Positions 41,211 through 49,896 of a DNA stretch of 64,000 nt are shown here, one piece after another. Position 1 is the stretch's first letter. Each line of letters opens with the position of its first letter. Source of the DNA: Polaromonas sp. YR568 (GTDB taxonomy: Bacteria; Pseudomonadota; Gammaproteobacteria; Burkholderiales; Burkholderiaceae_C); NCBI RefSeq assembly GCF_900116715.1, contig NZ_FPBM01000003.1, positions 124,001 through 188,000 on the forward strand, written 5' to 3'. Both the position numbers and the translations under genes were made by a program. The notes below the pieces were generated by a model. That model had not been told where the DNA came from. It saw only the letters and a program-made list of their open reading frames with translations, and made no database searches.

Positions 41211-43923
41211 GGCGGTCTTCCTTGAGCAGGGTGTTGTCCAAGTTCGCGCCGTCCATCAGGCTCAGCTCGTCGCGTTTGAGCTTGATCAGATCGGCCCTGA
41301 AGAAATTGCTCTTGCGCATGTCCGCGCCCGCGACATCGGCTTTTTGCAGGATCGCCTGGAAAAAATTGACGCGGTCCAGGCGGGCATTCGAGAAGTTGGC
41401 CTTCGCCGCGAGCAGGTTGCTGGCGTTGGCGCCGGTCAGCACGGCCAGCTTGAGGCTGGTGTCGCAAAAATCAGCGCTGTCCAGGGTGGCCCCGCTCAGG
41501 TCGGCCTTGTCCATCATCGCGCCGCGGAAGTTGGAGCGGCTCAGGTTCGCACCTTTAAAGACTGCGCCTTCCAGCCGGGTTCCCATCACCACACGCAGCC
41601 CCACCATGTTGGCGCCCGAAAAGTCCACACCGGCAGCGGATGCACCGAGCAGCGTCGCGCCTTCGAGGTTGGCGCCTTTGAAACAGGCGCCGTCGAGCTG
41701 GCTGTTCATGAACATCGCGCCCTTGAGGTTGGCACCCGAGAAATCAAGCCCGCGCAGGTTCATCCCGGGTTGCTCTTCCACCGGCGTGTCGGGCTGGACG
41801 TTGAACATGTCCATCAGGTGCGCACCCGGTGCCGAGATACGCAGCAGCCTGGCGCCACGCAATACGGCCGATGCCAGCTTGGCGCCGTCAAGCTTGGCGT
41901 CGCTGAGGTCTGCACCTGTGAGGTCGGCCTCGTCCAGCACCGCGCCGGTAAAGTTGGCGCCCTGCGCTTGCACACCGGTCATGACGGCTTTGCCGAGGTT
42001 GGCGTTCGAGAAATTGGCCTGTGCCAACTTGGCACCACCCAGCCTGGCATGCGCGAGCAAGGCGCCGGCCAGCTTGGCATTCGAGAGATCGGCGTTGGAG
42101 AGATTGACGTTTTCCATCAACGCGTCCGCAAAGTCGCGGTTTGACAGGTCCAGGCCATTGAGGTCGGCGCCGGTGAGGTCCTGGCCGGCAAACGAAGCGC
42201 CTTGCGCCAGGCCGGCCAGCACCTGCCCGCGCAAGGCCTGCGCCTGACCCCCCACGTCGGTAGGCGAAAAATGCTGAGCGCCTATGCGGTAGGTCTTCAG
42301 TGAAATGTCTTCCGCCTGCTGCAGGCGCTGCGCCATCTTGGGGTCGGCCAGCAGTTTGTCGAGTTCGGGGTTGGCCACGCCCATGGCCTTGTTGGCTGCG
42401 CTCACAGCCTGCAGCCTGCCCATGGCTTCAGCTGCCTTTACACGCGGTGCGGGCCCGCCCTTGGGCAGTTTTTCAAAGTCGATGCCCTGCTGCTTGCACA
42501 AGTCGCGCAGCATCTTGTCCATCTCAGCCTTCTGGGCGAGCGCGGCGGCGCGGGCGGCAGCCGTTTCTTTCTCCACCTCATCCAGAATCTGCGGCAACTG
42601 GTCGAGCCGCGTGGGGGCGGCCTTGGGCGGCAGGGTCTGCGCCAGCACTTTGTCGTAAGCGGTCAGGTCGGGCGGCGGCTGTTTGTTGATGCGGGCAATC
42701 TCCAGCAGCTGCGCACGCTGCGCGGCGGCTTCCTGCTTGCCACGCGCCAGTTCTTTTTCAGCTTTGCGCCGCTGGTTGCCTTCCAGGTGGCCCTTGAGCT
42801 GGGTCTTGCCATCGACCTCGGCAACCTCGGCCACCGGCGGCGCATCCTTCAGGCCAGGCGGCATCAACGGGTTATCGTCCATTGAGTAGGCCGCACCCTT
42901 GCGCTTGTCCAGGCGCTGCGCGAGCACTTCGCGGTAATGCGCAGTGGGTTTGGGCTGGCCCAGGTCTTCCAGGGCGGCGACGAGGTGCAGCACGCTGGTG
43001 GCGTCGTCGCTGGCGATAGGCACGGTGCCGCGGAAGATCAGCAGCATGTGCGAGGCGTTGGGAAAGAGCAGCAGTGTTTCCGCATGCATGGGCACGGCGC
43101 GGAACTCCTCGCCGGCCTGGGTCTTTTCCGTGATGAAGCAGCGTGCGGCAAAGGCCGGCAGCGTGGCGCGCTGCACCCGGTCGCGCGGGTGCATGCCGGA
43201 GACTTCGATGCTCTCGTCGCCGCGCAGGAACTCAGGCATCCACTGGTCGGGCTGCGCGGTGTTGAAGATGCTCCAGTCCATGTCGGCGGCATAACCTGGA
43301 AAGCGGGTCTTGCGCCAGGCCTCGTCATAGGTGCCGGCCTTGCTAAAGCGTTGCGGCCACATGAAGTCTATGGGCGCAAAACCAGCGGGCTCGGGCCGGT
43401 CTTCCACCGAGACGATGGGTTTTTTCGGATCGAAGATATTGGGCAGCGGATACGGCGCGTCCTCCTGCGCCGGCGGCATGCCCTTGCCCAACGGATTGCG
43501 CGGAAAATCCGTCCCGCCAAAGGCATTGGCGTAGCCCAGCTCAAGCTCAGTGAAAGGCAGTGGCTGCGAGATCTCCCATTGCTTTTTGTTCTGCACCCAT
43601 TGCCGGTCGCCGACCACCATCAGGGACTTCTCATGCGCTCCGACCTTGACCTTCACCTCCATGGCCGGCACCTGTGTTCCGCCGGGGGCGTAGCACTTGC
43701 CCGCCACCACGAACTCCCCGCTTTGCTTGGGCATGGCGGCGTCCAGCATGGTGTCCTTGCCGAGCTGCTCGGCCGCGAACTTCCAGAGGGCGGGCTCCGT
43801 CACCAGCTGGCTGGGCTGTGAAAACGGCATGAGCACCATCCCGGTCACCGCGAGCACGTCGCGCTGGCCGTCTGAATACGCCTTGTACAGGACAGACAGG
43901 CGGATGGGCTTGATGACTTTCAT
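41200..43923 (-). CDS. DUF2169-pentapeptide fusion protein, module 1
   Basis: A 907-residue protein. The N-terminal DUF2169 domain covers about 1-330 (MKVIKPIRLSVLYKAYSDGQ; 'ELGYANAFGGTDFPRNPLGK' near 127-146). A charged helical, coiled-coil-like linker rich in Lys/Gln/Ala runs to about residue 560, and pentapeptide repeats fill about 575-890. It is the paralogue of the gene at 33257-35926, with clear similarity in the DUF2169 part but a very different linker, suggesting the linker sets specificity. DUF2169 is an effector-loading adaptor domain in other T6SSs. Three bases separate it from vgrG1. Confidence 0.88.
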   Translation of the reverse strand: MKVIKPIRLSVLYKAYSDGQRDVLAVTGMVLMPFSQPSQLVTEPALWKFAAEQLGKDTMLDAAMPKQSGEFVVAGKCYAPGGTQVPAMEVKVKVGAHEKSLMVVGDRQWVQNKKQWEISQPLPFTELELGYANAFGGTDFPRNPLGKGMPPAQEDAPYPLPNIFDPKKPIVSVEDRPEPAGFAPIDFMWPQRFSKAGTYDEAWRKTRFPGYAADMDWSIFNTAQPDQWMPEFLRGDESIEVSGMHPRDRVQRATLPAFAARCFITEKTQAGEEFRAVPMHAETLLLFPNASHMLLIFRGTVPIASDDATSVLHLVAALEDLGQPKPTAHYREVLAQRLDKRKGAAYSMDDNPLMPPGLKDAPPVAEVAEVDGKTQLKGHLEGNQRRKAEKELARGKQEAAAQRAQLLEIARINKQPPPDLTAYDKVLAQTLPPKAAPTRLDQLPQILDEVEKETAAARAAALAQKAEMDKMLRDLCKQQGIDFEKLPKGGPAPRVKAAEAMGRLQAVSAANKAMGVANPELDKLLADPKMAQRLQQAEDISLKTYRIGAQHFSPTDVGGQAQALRGQVLAGLAQGASFAGQDLTGADLNGLDLSNRDFADALMENVNLSNADLSNAKLAGALLAHARLGGAKLAQANFSNANLGKAVMTGVQAQGANFTGAVLDEADLTGADLSDAKLDGAKLASAVLRGARLLRISAPGAHLMDMFNVQPDTPVEEQPGMNLRGLDFSGANLKGAMFMNSQLDGACFKGANLEGATLLGASAAGVDFSGANMVGLRVVMGTRLEGAVFKGANLSRSNFRGAMMDKADLSGATLDSADFCDTSLKLAVLTGANASNLLAAKANFSNARLDRVNFFQAILQKADVAGADMRKSNFFRADLIKLKRDELSLMDGANLDNTLLKEDRHGT

Positions 43924-43926
43924 GGA

Positions 43927-46140
43927 TCAGACAACCGTGAACAGGCCGCACATGGTATTGGAGAGGCCGCCGGTCACGACGCTGCAGGCGGTGGCTGCAA
44001 AGGTGGTCGCGTTGTCGCTGGTCTTGAGCGTACCGGTCTCGTTTTTGAGGCCGGCCTGCAGGGTGATCTTGTTGACCAGCAGGATCTCGAGCAAGGTGGC
44101 GATGTTGATGTTGGTCACGAAGCCGTAGTTCATCGCCGTGTTGATGCCTACGTGCGCCTGCGCGCGCTGCCCCAGGAAGAACGCATTGTTGGCGCCCAGG
44201 CAGGCTGAACTCACCGTGCCCTTGTTGAAGGTCTGGGCGGCGCCAAACACGCTGGTCGTTACGTCGCCGTGTGTCGTGGTGGTCACGTTGCCGTAGTTGG
44301 TGGTCGTGGTGTTGCCGCGCACCGTCTTGGTCGTGTCGCCCTTGACTTCGGAGTCGTTGTTGCCGTTCACCACGGAGCTGGCCGCGCCCTTGGTCACCGC
44401 GCTGGAATCGCCATAGGTGATCTTGAAGGCGTTGCCTTTGGTGATCTTGTAGGCGTTGCCGCCAGCCGAGGTATATGTGCTGCCGTCGGTCTGCTGCTCG
44501 ATGGCCGCGTTGTTGGCGATCACATTCAGGTCGTCGACGCTGGCCGCGGCGCTCAGGCTCTTGACGTTGGCCGTAGATACCGGCGCGCCCATGCGCATGT
44601 ACGAAGAGGCATGCGGCGTCGACAGGTTCACGTGCTGGCTGCCTTCCTTGTCTTCCATCTCCAGGCGGTTGCCGCCGCCGGTGTGGATCACGTTCTGGCT
44701 GGGGTTCTCGTTGGCCACCAGGCTGGGGTTTTCCGAGTTGGGCACGGCGCTCAGGATGATGGGTTCGTCCGGGTCGCCGCCCGCAAAGGACAGCAGCACC
44801 TCGGCGTTCTTGTGCAACGGAAAGTTCATGCCGTGCTGGCTGCCCGCATAAGGCGAGGCCATGCGCACCCGGGCCGAACCCTTGTTGGCCGGCTTGTCGC
44901 TGCGGTCAAACGGCAGCTGCACCTTGTACTGGCCGTACTCGTCGAGCTCGGCGTACTGGCCGCTGCCTTCCGAATCAATCGTCGCGTTCATGGTGCCGGA
45001 GATGCGCGGCTTGACCGTCACGCGCTCTGGGCGGAACTGCACCGCCGAAGGAATCGCGCGGAAGTTGTTGTGGTAACTGGTTTCGCCGTCCTTGCCCACA
45101 TACGGGCTCTTGATGCCGGCCAGCAGCACGCCGGCCTGCGAGCCCTCATGGTGAATTTCCGTGACCAGGTACTGGCCGTTGAACTGCGAACGGTAGTGAT
45201 GGGCCAGCTCCATGAAATGGCCGCTGCGCAGGCCCACGGCCGTGGCTTCACCGAAGAACACCTCGCCCGAGCAGATTATTTCCTCGGCGCGCAGCTTGGC
45301 GTAGCGGTTGCCTTCGTCCTGGTTGCGGAAGTTCTCGCCGTAGATCATGACGTCGCCGATGCCGTCGTCCACCACCTGGTGCGACACCTTGAGCTCGACG
45401 TCGGCCTTGCGAAAGTTGAAGTCCTGCAGCACCACCTGGTGCGGCAGCGGTTTGCGGCGGCAGACAAAGCCCTGCACCGAGTCCGGCGCGCCGCCGGTGT
45501 CCAGTTCGTCGGAAGGCCGGTAATTGACCTTCACCGCCTGGGCCGGGTGCATGTTGCGGTCGTCCACCATCATGAGCTTGTCGACCGCGCCGTCGTGCTC
45601 GAAGAAGTAATACATGCCCTCTTTTTCCATCCAGCGCGAGAGGAAATCGAGGTGCGTCTCCTGGTACTGGCAGACAAAGCTGCGGCGGCGGTAGCTGCCG
45701 GAAAGCTTGAGCCCGTAGTCGGATGCGGTGAGGCGGCCGTCCTTGAGCACCGTTTCCAGGATGTCCGGAATGGTCTGCTCATTGAGGTAAACCTCGGAGA
45801 TCCGGTACAGCGAGAGACGCCAGAGGCGGGGCACCAGCACCGCCTGGTAAAAGATGTAGCCGCCGGCCTGATGCAGTTGCTCGAACTCGGCCAGCACACC
45901 GTGGTAGGGCACCGTGGTTTTGCCGTCAGGCGAAAAGATGGTGAAGGTGACGCTGCTTTTGAGCATCTTCTTCATGTCGATGTCCGCATCGTCCGACACC
46001 AGCGTGAGCACAAAGCGGAAAGGTTTGGAAATGGCCTCATCGCCCCGCATGTTGACCACGGAAAATTTGGCGGCGTCGAATTCATCCGAGACAAACTCAA
46101 AGCGTTTATTGGCGCCTAGGCGGCTTGCTAATGAGGCCAT
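43927..46140 (-). CDS. vgrG: VgrG1 (TssI), standard length
   Basis: A 737-residue VgrG spike protein. The gp27/gp5-like core fills residues 1-~520 (KRFEFVSDEFDAAKFSVV; SPYAGSQHGMNFPLHKNAEV). The C-terminal part has repeats of short GN/GD-x-T units ('KGDTTKTVRGNTTTTNYGN') typical of the triple beta-helix needle, and a short hydrophobic end. No extra effector domain is visible. It begins 44 bp after tssH and starts spike module 1. Confidence 0.93.
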   Translation of the reverse strand: MASLASRLGANKRFEFVSDEFDAAKFSVVNMRGDEAISKPFRFVLTLVSDDADIDMKKMLKSSVTFTIFSPDGKTTVPYHGVLAEFEQLHQAGGYIFYQAVLVPRLWRLSLYRISEVYLNEQTIPDILETVLKDGRLTASDYGLKLSGSYRRRSFVCQYQETHLDFLSRWMEKEGMYYFFEHDGAVDKLMMVDDRNMHPAQAVKVNYRPSDELDTGGAPDSVQGFVCRRKPLPHQVVLQDFNFRKADVELKVSHQVVDDGIGDVMIYGENFRNQDEGNRYAKLRAEEIICSGEVFFGEATAVGLRSGHFMELAHHYRSQFNGQYLVTEIHHEGSQAGVLLAGIKSPYVGKDGETSYHNNFRAIPSAVQFRPERVTVKPRISGTMNATIDSEGSGQYAELDEYGQYKVQLPFDRSDKPANKGSARVRMASPYAGSQHGMNFPLHKNAEVLLSFAGGDPDEPIILSAVPNSENPSLVANENPSQNVIHTGGGNRLEMEDKEGSQHVNLSTPHASSYMRMGAPVSTANVKSLSAAASVDDLNVIANNAAIEQQTDGSTYTSAGGNAYKITKGNAFKITYGDSSAVTKGAASSVVNGNNDSEVKGDTTKTVRGNTTTTNYGNVTTTTHGDVTTSVFGAAQTFNKGTVSSACLGANNAFFLGQRAQAHVGINTAMNYGFVTNINIATLLEILLVNKITLQAGLKNETGTLKTSDNATTFAATACSVVTGGLSNTMCGLFTVV

Positions 46141-46184
46141 TTGTTGATTCCCCTGTTCCTATTCCTGTGTCTATGGCTGCGTGT

Positions 46185-48833
46185 TCAGGCAGCCTTGTCC
46201 TGGAATTGCACGGCGAACTCGCCGTCAGCGCCGACTTCCAGGCTGACGCTGCCGGGCTGCTCGCCCGTGCTCATGCGCGACAAAATGCCTTGCGACATCA
46301 GCGGCATGATGCTGCTGCGCAAGATGAAGTCGACATTGCGCGCACCGGTTTCCACTTCGGTGCAACGCGCGGCGATCTGCTGCACCACAGCGTCGCTGTA
46401 AGTGAAGGCCATCTTGTTGTTGTGCGCCAGGCGCTGCACGATCTTGTTGAGCTTCAGGCGCACAATGCCGGCCAGCGCGTCTTGTGCCAGCGTGAAGTAC
46501 GGGATCACCGTCATGCGCGCCAGCAGCGCGGGCTTGAAGTGGGCCGACAAAATGGGCCTGATGGCCGACAGCAGGGTGGCGGCATCGGGCTTGTCTTCGC
46601 CTGCGGTCATTTCAGTGATGACGTCCGTGGCGAGGTTGGAGGTCAGGAAGATGACGGTATTGGAAAAATCAATCTCCTTGCCTTCGCCGTCCGAGAGCAT
46701 GCCTTTGTCAAACACCTGGTAGAACAGGTTGAGCACGTCGAGGTGGGCTTTTTCCACCTCATCGAGCAGCACCACCGAATAGGGGCGCTGGCGCACCGCC
46801 TCGGTCAGCACGCCGCCTTCGCCGTAACCCACGTAACCGGGTGGCGAGCCGATCAGGCGGCTGACGTTGTGCTTTTCCTGGAACTCGCTCATGTTGACGA
46901 TGACGGTCGATTTTTCGTCGCCGAACAGAATGTCGGCCACCGACAGCGCCGTTTCGGTCTTGCCGACGCCCGAGGGGCCGGCCAGCAGGAACACGCCCAG
47001 CGGCTGCTGCGGGTCGCGCAGGCCCGACTTGGCCGTCTTGAGCACTTCGGTGATCTGGTGCATGGCGTGGTCCTGGCCGCGAATGCGCGCCGTCAGCACG
47101 GACTCCATGCGCATGACGCTTTCTGCCTGGTCGCGCAGCATCTTGCCGACCGGAATACCCGTCCAGTCCGACACCACTTTGGCCACCACGTCCGGATCCA
47201 CGTCGATGCGCACCAGCGGGTTGGCGCCCTGGGCGGCTTCAAAGGCCTTGCCGGCCTCGGCTACCTTTTGCGAAAGCGCATCGAACTCGGCCGGCGTGGC
47301 GTCGGCAGCCTTGGCGGCCTGGCAGGCGGCGCGGGCGGCCAGCAGCGCATCGGCAGCGCTCTTTTGTTTGTCCCATTCGGCTTTGAGCACTGCGGCCTCA
47401 GCGGCCAGTGTGGAGACCAGGCCGGCAATGGCGCCCAGGCGTTCGGAATCGACCGGCTGGTGGTTGTCACGGTCGCGCTCCAGGCCGCGCTGCTCGCGCT
47501 CCAGCGCCTGCATCTGGCGTTCCTTGTCTTCCAGCACGTCGGGCTTGGCGCTTTGCAGCACTTTCACGCGCGCGCAGGCGGTGTCCAGCAAATCGACGGC
47601 CTTGTCGGGCAACTGACGGCCGGTGATGTAGCGGCTGGAGAGCTCGGCGGCCGCCACGATGGCGTCGTCGCGCATCACCACACGGTGCACGTCTTCGTAT
47701 TTTTCTTTCAGGCCGCGCAGGATGATGACAGCCGTCGCCAGGTCAGGCTCATCCAGCTTGACCGGCTGGAAGCGGCGGGCCAGCGCCGGGTCTTTTTCAA
47801 AGTATTTTTTGTACTCAGCCCAGGTGGTGGCGGCGATGGTACGCAGTTCGCCGCGCGCCAGCGCCGGCTTCAGCAGATTGGCCGCGTCGGAAGTGCCGGC
47901 CTGGCCGCCCGCGCCTATCAGCGTGTGGGCTTCGTCGATGAACAGAATGATGGGCTTGGCCGAACCCTTGACTTCGGTGATCACGCCTTTGAGGCGATTT
48001 TCGAATTCGCCTTTGACACTGGCGCCGGCCTGCAGCAGGCCCATGTCCAGGCCCAGAATGGTCACGTCTTTCAGCGAGTCAGGCACATCGCCATCAACGA
48101 TGCGCAGTGCCAGGCCTTCGACCACCGCGGTCTTGCCGACGCCGGGGTCGCCCACGCAGATGGGGTTGTTCTTGCGGCGCCGGGCCAGGATGTCCACCAT
48201 CTGGCGGATTTCCTTGTCGCGGCCGAACACCGGGTCTATCTTGCCGTTGCGTGCCTTGTCGGTGAAGTTTTCGCAGAAGCGCGCAATCGCGCTGCCTTCA
48301 CCGCCGCCGGCCGCCTGGCCGCCGCCCGCACCGCCGCCTTCGCCGGCGCCCGGGGTTTCTTCAATCGAGGCGCCGCAGGTGGCGCCGAAGCCGCTCAGCA
48401 GGCTTTCACGGTTGAGCGCACGCAGCGGCTCGGCGTAGTCGCCGGTGGCGTAGTAGCTGGCGCGCGCCAGGAAGGCCAGCAGGATCGCACCGGAACGGAT
48501 GCGGGCCTCGCCCAAGTTGACCGAGGCAATCAGCCAGGCGTCCTGCATGAGCTCGAGCAGCAGCGGCGAGAACGCCGGCTTGCCGGCGTTGCCGGTGCGC
48601 ATGTCTTCCAGGGCGCGGTCTATGCCGCGCTTGACGAGCGCCGCATCCACGCCGTTCTGGCGCAGCAGCAGCGCAACGTCGGCCTGGACGTTGTCAAAGA
48701 GCTTGGCCAGCAGGTGCTCGACCGTGATCTCGTAGTGGCTACGGGACACGCAAAGGCCGACGCCGTCCTCCAGGGCCTGTTTGGTAAAGGCATTCAGACG
48801 TCCGACCAGGGGTTTCAATTCGACCAGCAGCAT
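46185..48833 (-). CDS. tssH: Type VI secretion system ATPase TssH (ClpV)
   Basis: An 882-residue Clp-type AAA+ unfoldase. The N-terminal Clp_N domain is followed by a Gly-rich linker near 165-185. The first ATPase has Walker A GDPGVGKT near residue 228, the middle coiled-coil lies near 430-540, and the second has GPSGVGKT near residue 618. ClpV disassembles contracted TssB/TssC sheath for reuse by binding an N-terminal helix of TssC. Both P-loops are intact. It is preceded by tssG with a 40-bp gap and followed by vgrG1. Confidence 0.96.
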   Translation of the reverse strand: MLLVELKPLVGRLNAFTKQALEDGVGLCVSRSHYEITVEHLLAKLFDNVQADVALLLRQNGVDAALVKRGIDRALEDMRTGNAGKPAFSPLLLELMQDAWLIASVNLGEARIRSGAILLAFLARASYYATGDYAEPLRALNRESLLSGFGATCGASIEETPGAGEGGGAGGGQAAGGGEGSAIARFCENFTDKARNGKIDPVFGRDKEIRQMVDILARRRKNNPICVGDPGVGKTAVVEGLALRIVDGDVPDSLKDVTILGLDMGLLQAGASVKGEFENRLKGVITEVKGSAKPIILFIDEAHTLIGAGGQAGTSDAANLLKPALARGELRTIAATTWAEYKKYFEKDPALARRFQPVKLDEPDLATAVIILRGLKEKYEDVHRVVMRDDAIVAAAELSSRYITGRQLPDKAVDLLDTACARVKVLQSAKPDVLEDKERQMQALEREQRGLERDRDNHQPVDSERLGAIAGLVSTLAAEAAVLKAEWDKQKSAADALLAARAACQAAKAADATPAEFDALSQKVAEAGKAFEAAQGANPLVRIDVDPDVVAKVVSDWTGIPVGKMLRDQAESVMRMESVLTARIRGQDHAMHQITEVLKTAKSGLRDPQQPLGVFLLAGPSGVGKTETALSVADILFGDEKSTVIVNMSEFQEKHNVSRLIGSPPGYVGYGEGGVLTEAVRQRPYSVVLLDEVEKAHLDVLNLFYQVFDKGMLSDGEGKEIDFSNTVIFLTSNLATDVITEMTAGEDKPDAATLLSAIRPILSAHFKPALLARMTVIPYFTLAQDALAGIVRLKLNKIVQRLAHNNKMAFTYSDAVVQQIAARCTEVETGARNVDFILRSSIMPLMSQGILSRMSTGEQPGSVSLEVGADGEFAVQFQDKAA

Positions 48834-48873
48834 GATTTTTTCTTTCTCTGTTTATGAAGAAGGGATGCCGAAA

Positions 48874-49896
48874 CTAAAGCGTGAACTGCACTCGTGTGGG
48901 CTCGCGGACATGCTCCGGCGTCAGCCACGTGTCCAGGCCCAGGCGGGTCCAGTTGGTGGTGTCGGACTCCGGTGTGGCCTGGACGTCGCCGCCCAGCGCA
49001 AACAGGGTGCGCGCCGCCCGCGCCTCGTCATGCCGCAATTCCAGGATGACCGTGATCTCCAGCGGATCAATCAGGTAAAAGCGGGTGAGGAATTCAAGCC
49101 GCTTGTGCCCCGGCGTTCCGGGCAGCAGCTGGTGAAAAGAGTCTTCAGGCAAATCGCTGAGCGTGATGGTGATGCTGCCGCTGTAGTCGTCGACCTGGCT
49201 GCCCAGGTAGGTGTTCTCGCCCAGCTGGTTGGCCTGCAGGCCCAGGTGAAGCCGCTGGTCATCGGGGATGGGGACGTACTGAAGCGTGCAGCAGTCGACC
49301 CGAACCTTCGCGGGGTTGAACGCGTCGGCCAGCAACGTGTTGAGGCCCAGCGCCGAGCGTGGATGCAGGTTGAACAGCCCAGCGTAGCGAAGCAAACCGT
49401 CGCTGGCCGGCAGGTCGGCCCGCAGGTCGCTCGAATGAAGGCCGATGAAGGAATAGAGCTGGTCAAGAACGCCGGCGTCGCCGTCTTCGACCACACGGTC
49501 CTGCAGGCGGTGCTTCCTCCATGCATCGAACAGCAGGGGGTAGGTCGCGTGATGGATGACGTCCAGGAAATCGCGGGTGGCGTGGCGGCCTTCGCGCTCT
49601 TCTTCAAAAAGGTCTTCGGTGTAGTAGGTCGGCAGTGGTGAGGCCACGCCGTACAGGCCGAAGAAATTCGCCGTGATCCGGTAACCGCCATTGGGGAGCG
49701 GCTCAATGCTGTCGATGTCGTTTTCAGGAAAACCCAGGCTCAGCTTGGGGCGTATCCGCAAGCTGTCGGTTTTCATCCCGCGTGCTTTTCCAAACAACCG
49801 CAGCAAGCGGATGGCCTGGAAGTAGGAGTAGCGCTCGCCGTGGGCGAGCAGCTGCTCCTCTACAGCAGCGGCTGCTGACCCAATCTTGGCGGCCAT
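48874..49896 (-). CDS. tssG: Type VI secretion system baseplate protein TssG
   Basis: A 340-residue TssG with the typical block 'YSYFQAIRLLRLFGKARG' near residue 23 and 'ANFFGLYGVASPLPTYYTED' near 75-95. TssG dimers or heterocomplexes with TssF form baseplate wedges around the VgrG hub. The start lies inside the end of tssF (37-base overlap), a tight translational arrangement. Length is normal. Confidence 0.95.
   Translation of the reverse strand: MAAKIGSAAAAVEEQLLAHGERYSYFQAIRLLRLFGKARGMKTDSLRIRPKLSLGFPENDIDSIEPLPNGGYRITANFFGLYGVASPLPTYYTEDLFEEEREGRHATRDFLDVIHHATYPLLFDAWRKHRLQDRVVEDGDAGVLDQLYSFIGLHSSDLRADLPASDGLLRYAGLFNLHPRSALGLNTLLADAFNPAKVRVDCCTLQYVPIPDDQRLHLGLQANQLGENTYLGSQVDDYSGSITITLSDLPEDSFHQLLPGTPGHKRLEFLTRFYLIDPLEITVILELRHDEARAARTLFALGGDVQATPESDTTNWTRLGLDTWLTPEHVREPTRVQFTL

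Noticed and set aside
32190..43500. CRISPR-like periodic DNA repeats
   Set aside because: The 15-base periodicity comes from pentapeptide-repeat codons (A(D/N)LSG-type) inside four genes. Repeats are degenerate and without unique spacers.
31088..46140. Assembly artefact as the cause of the duplicated module
   Set aside because: The two modules differ strongly at nucleotide level and in VgrG length and linker composition, so they are genuine diverged paralogues.
46125..48857. A 910-residue open frame on the plus strand opposite tssH
   Set aside because: It is antisense to an unmistakable ClpV gene, His/Gln/Gly/Arg-rich, and arises from high-GC third-position bias. Many similar long antisense frames occur opposite the other tss genes (for example 12340-13770, 44269-46119, 25313-26617).
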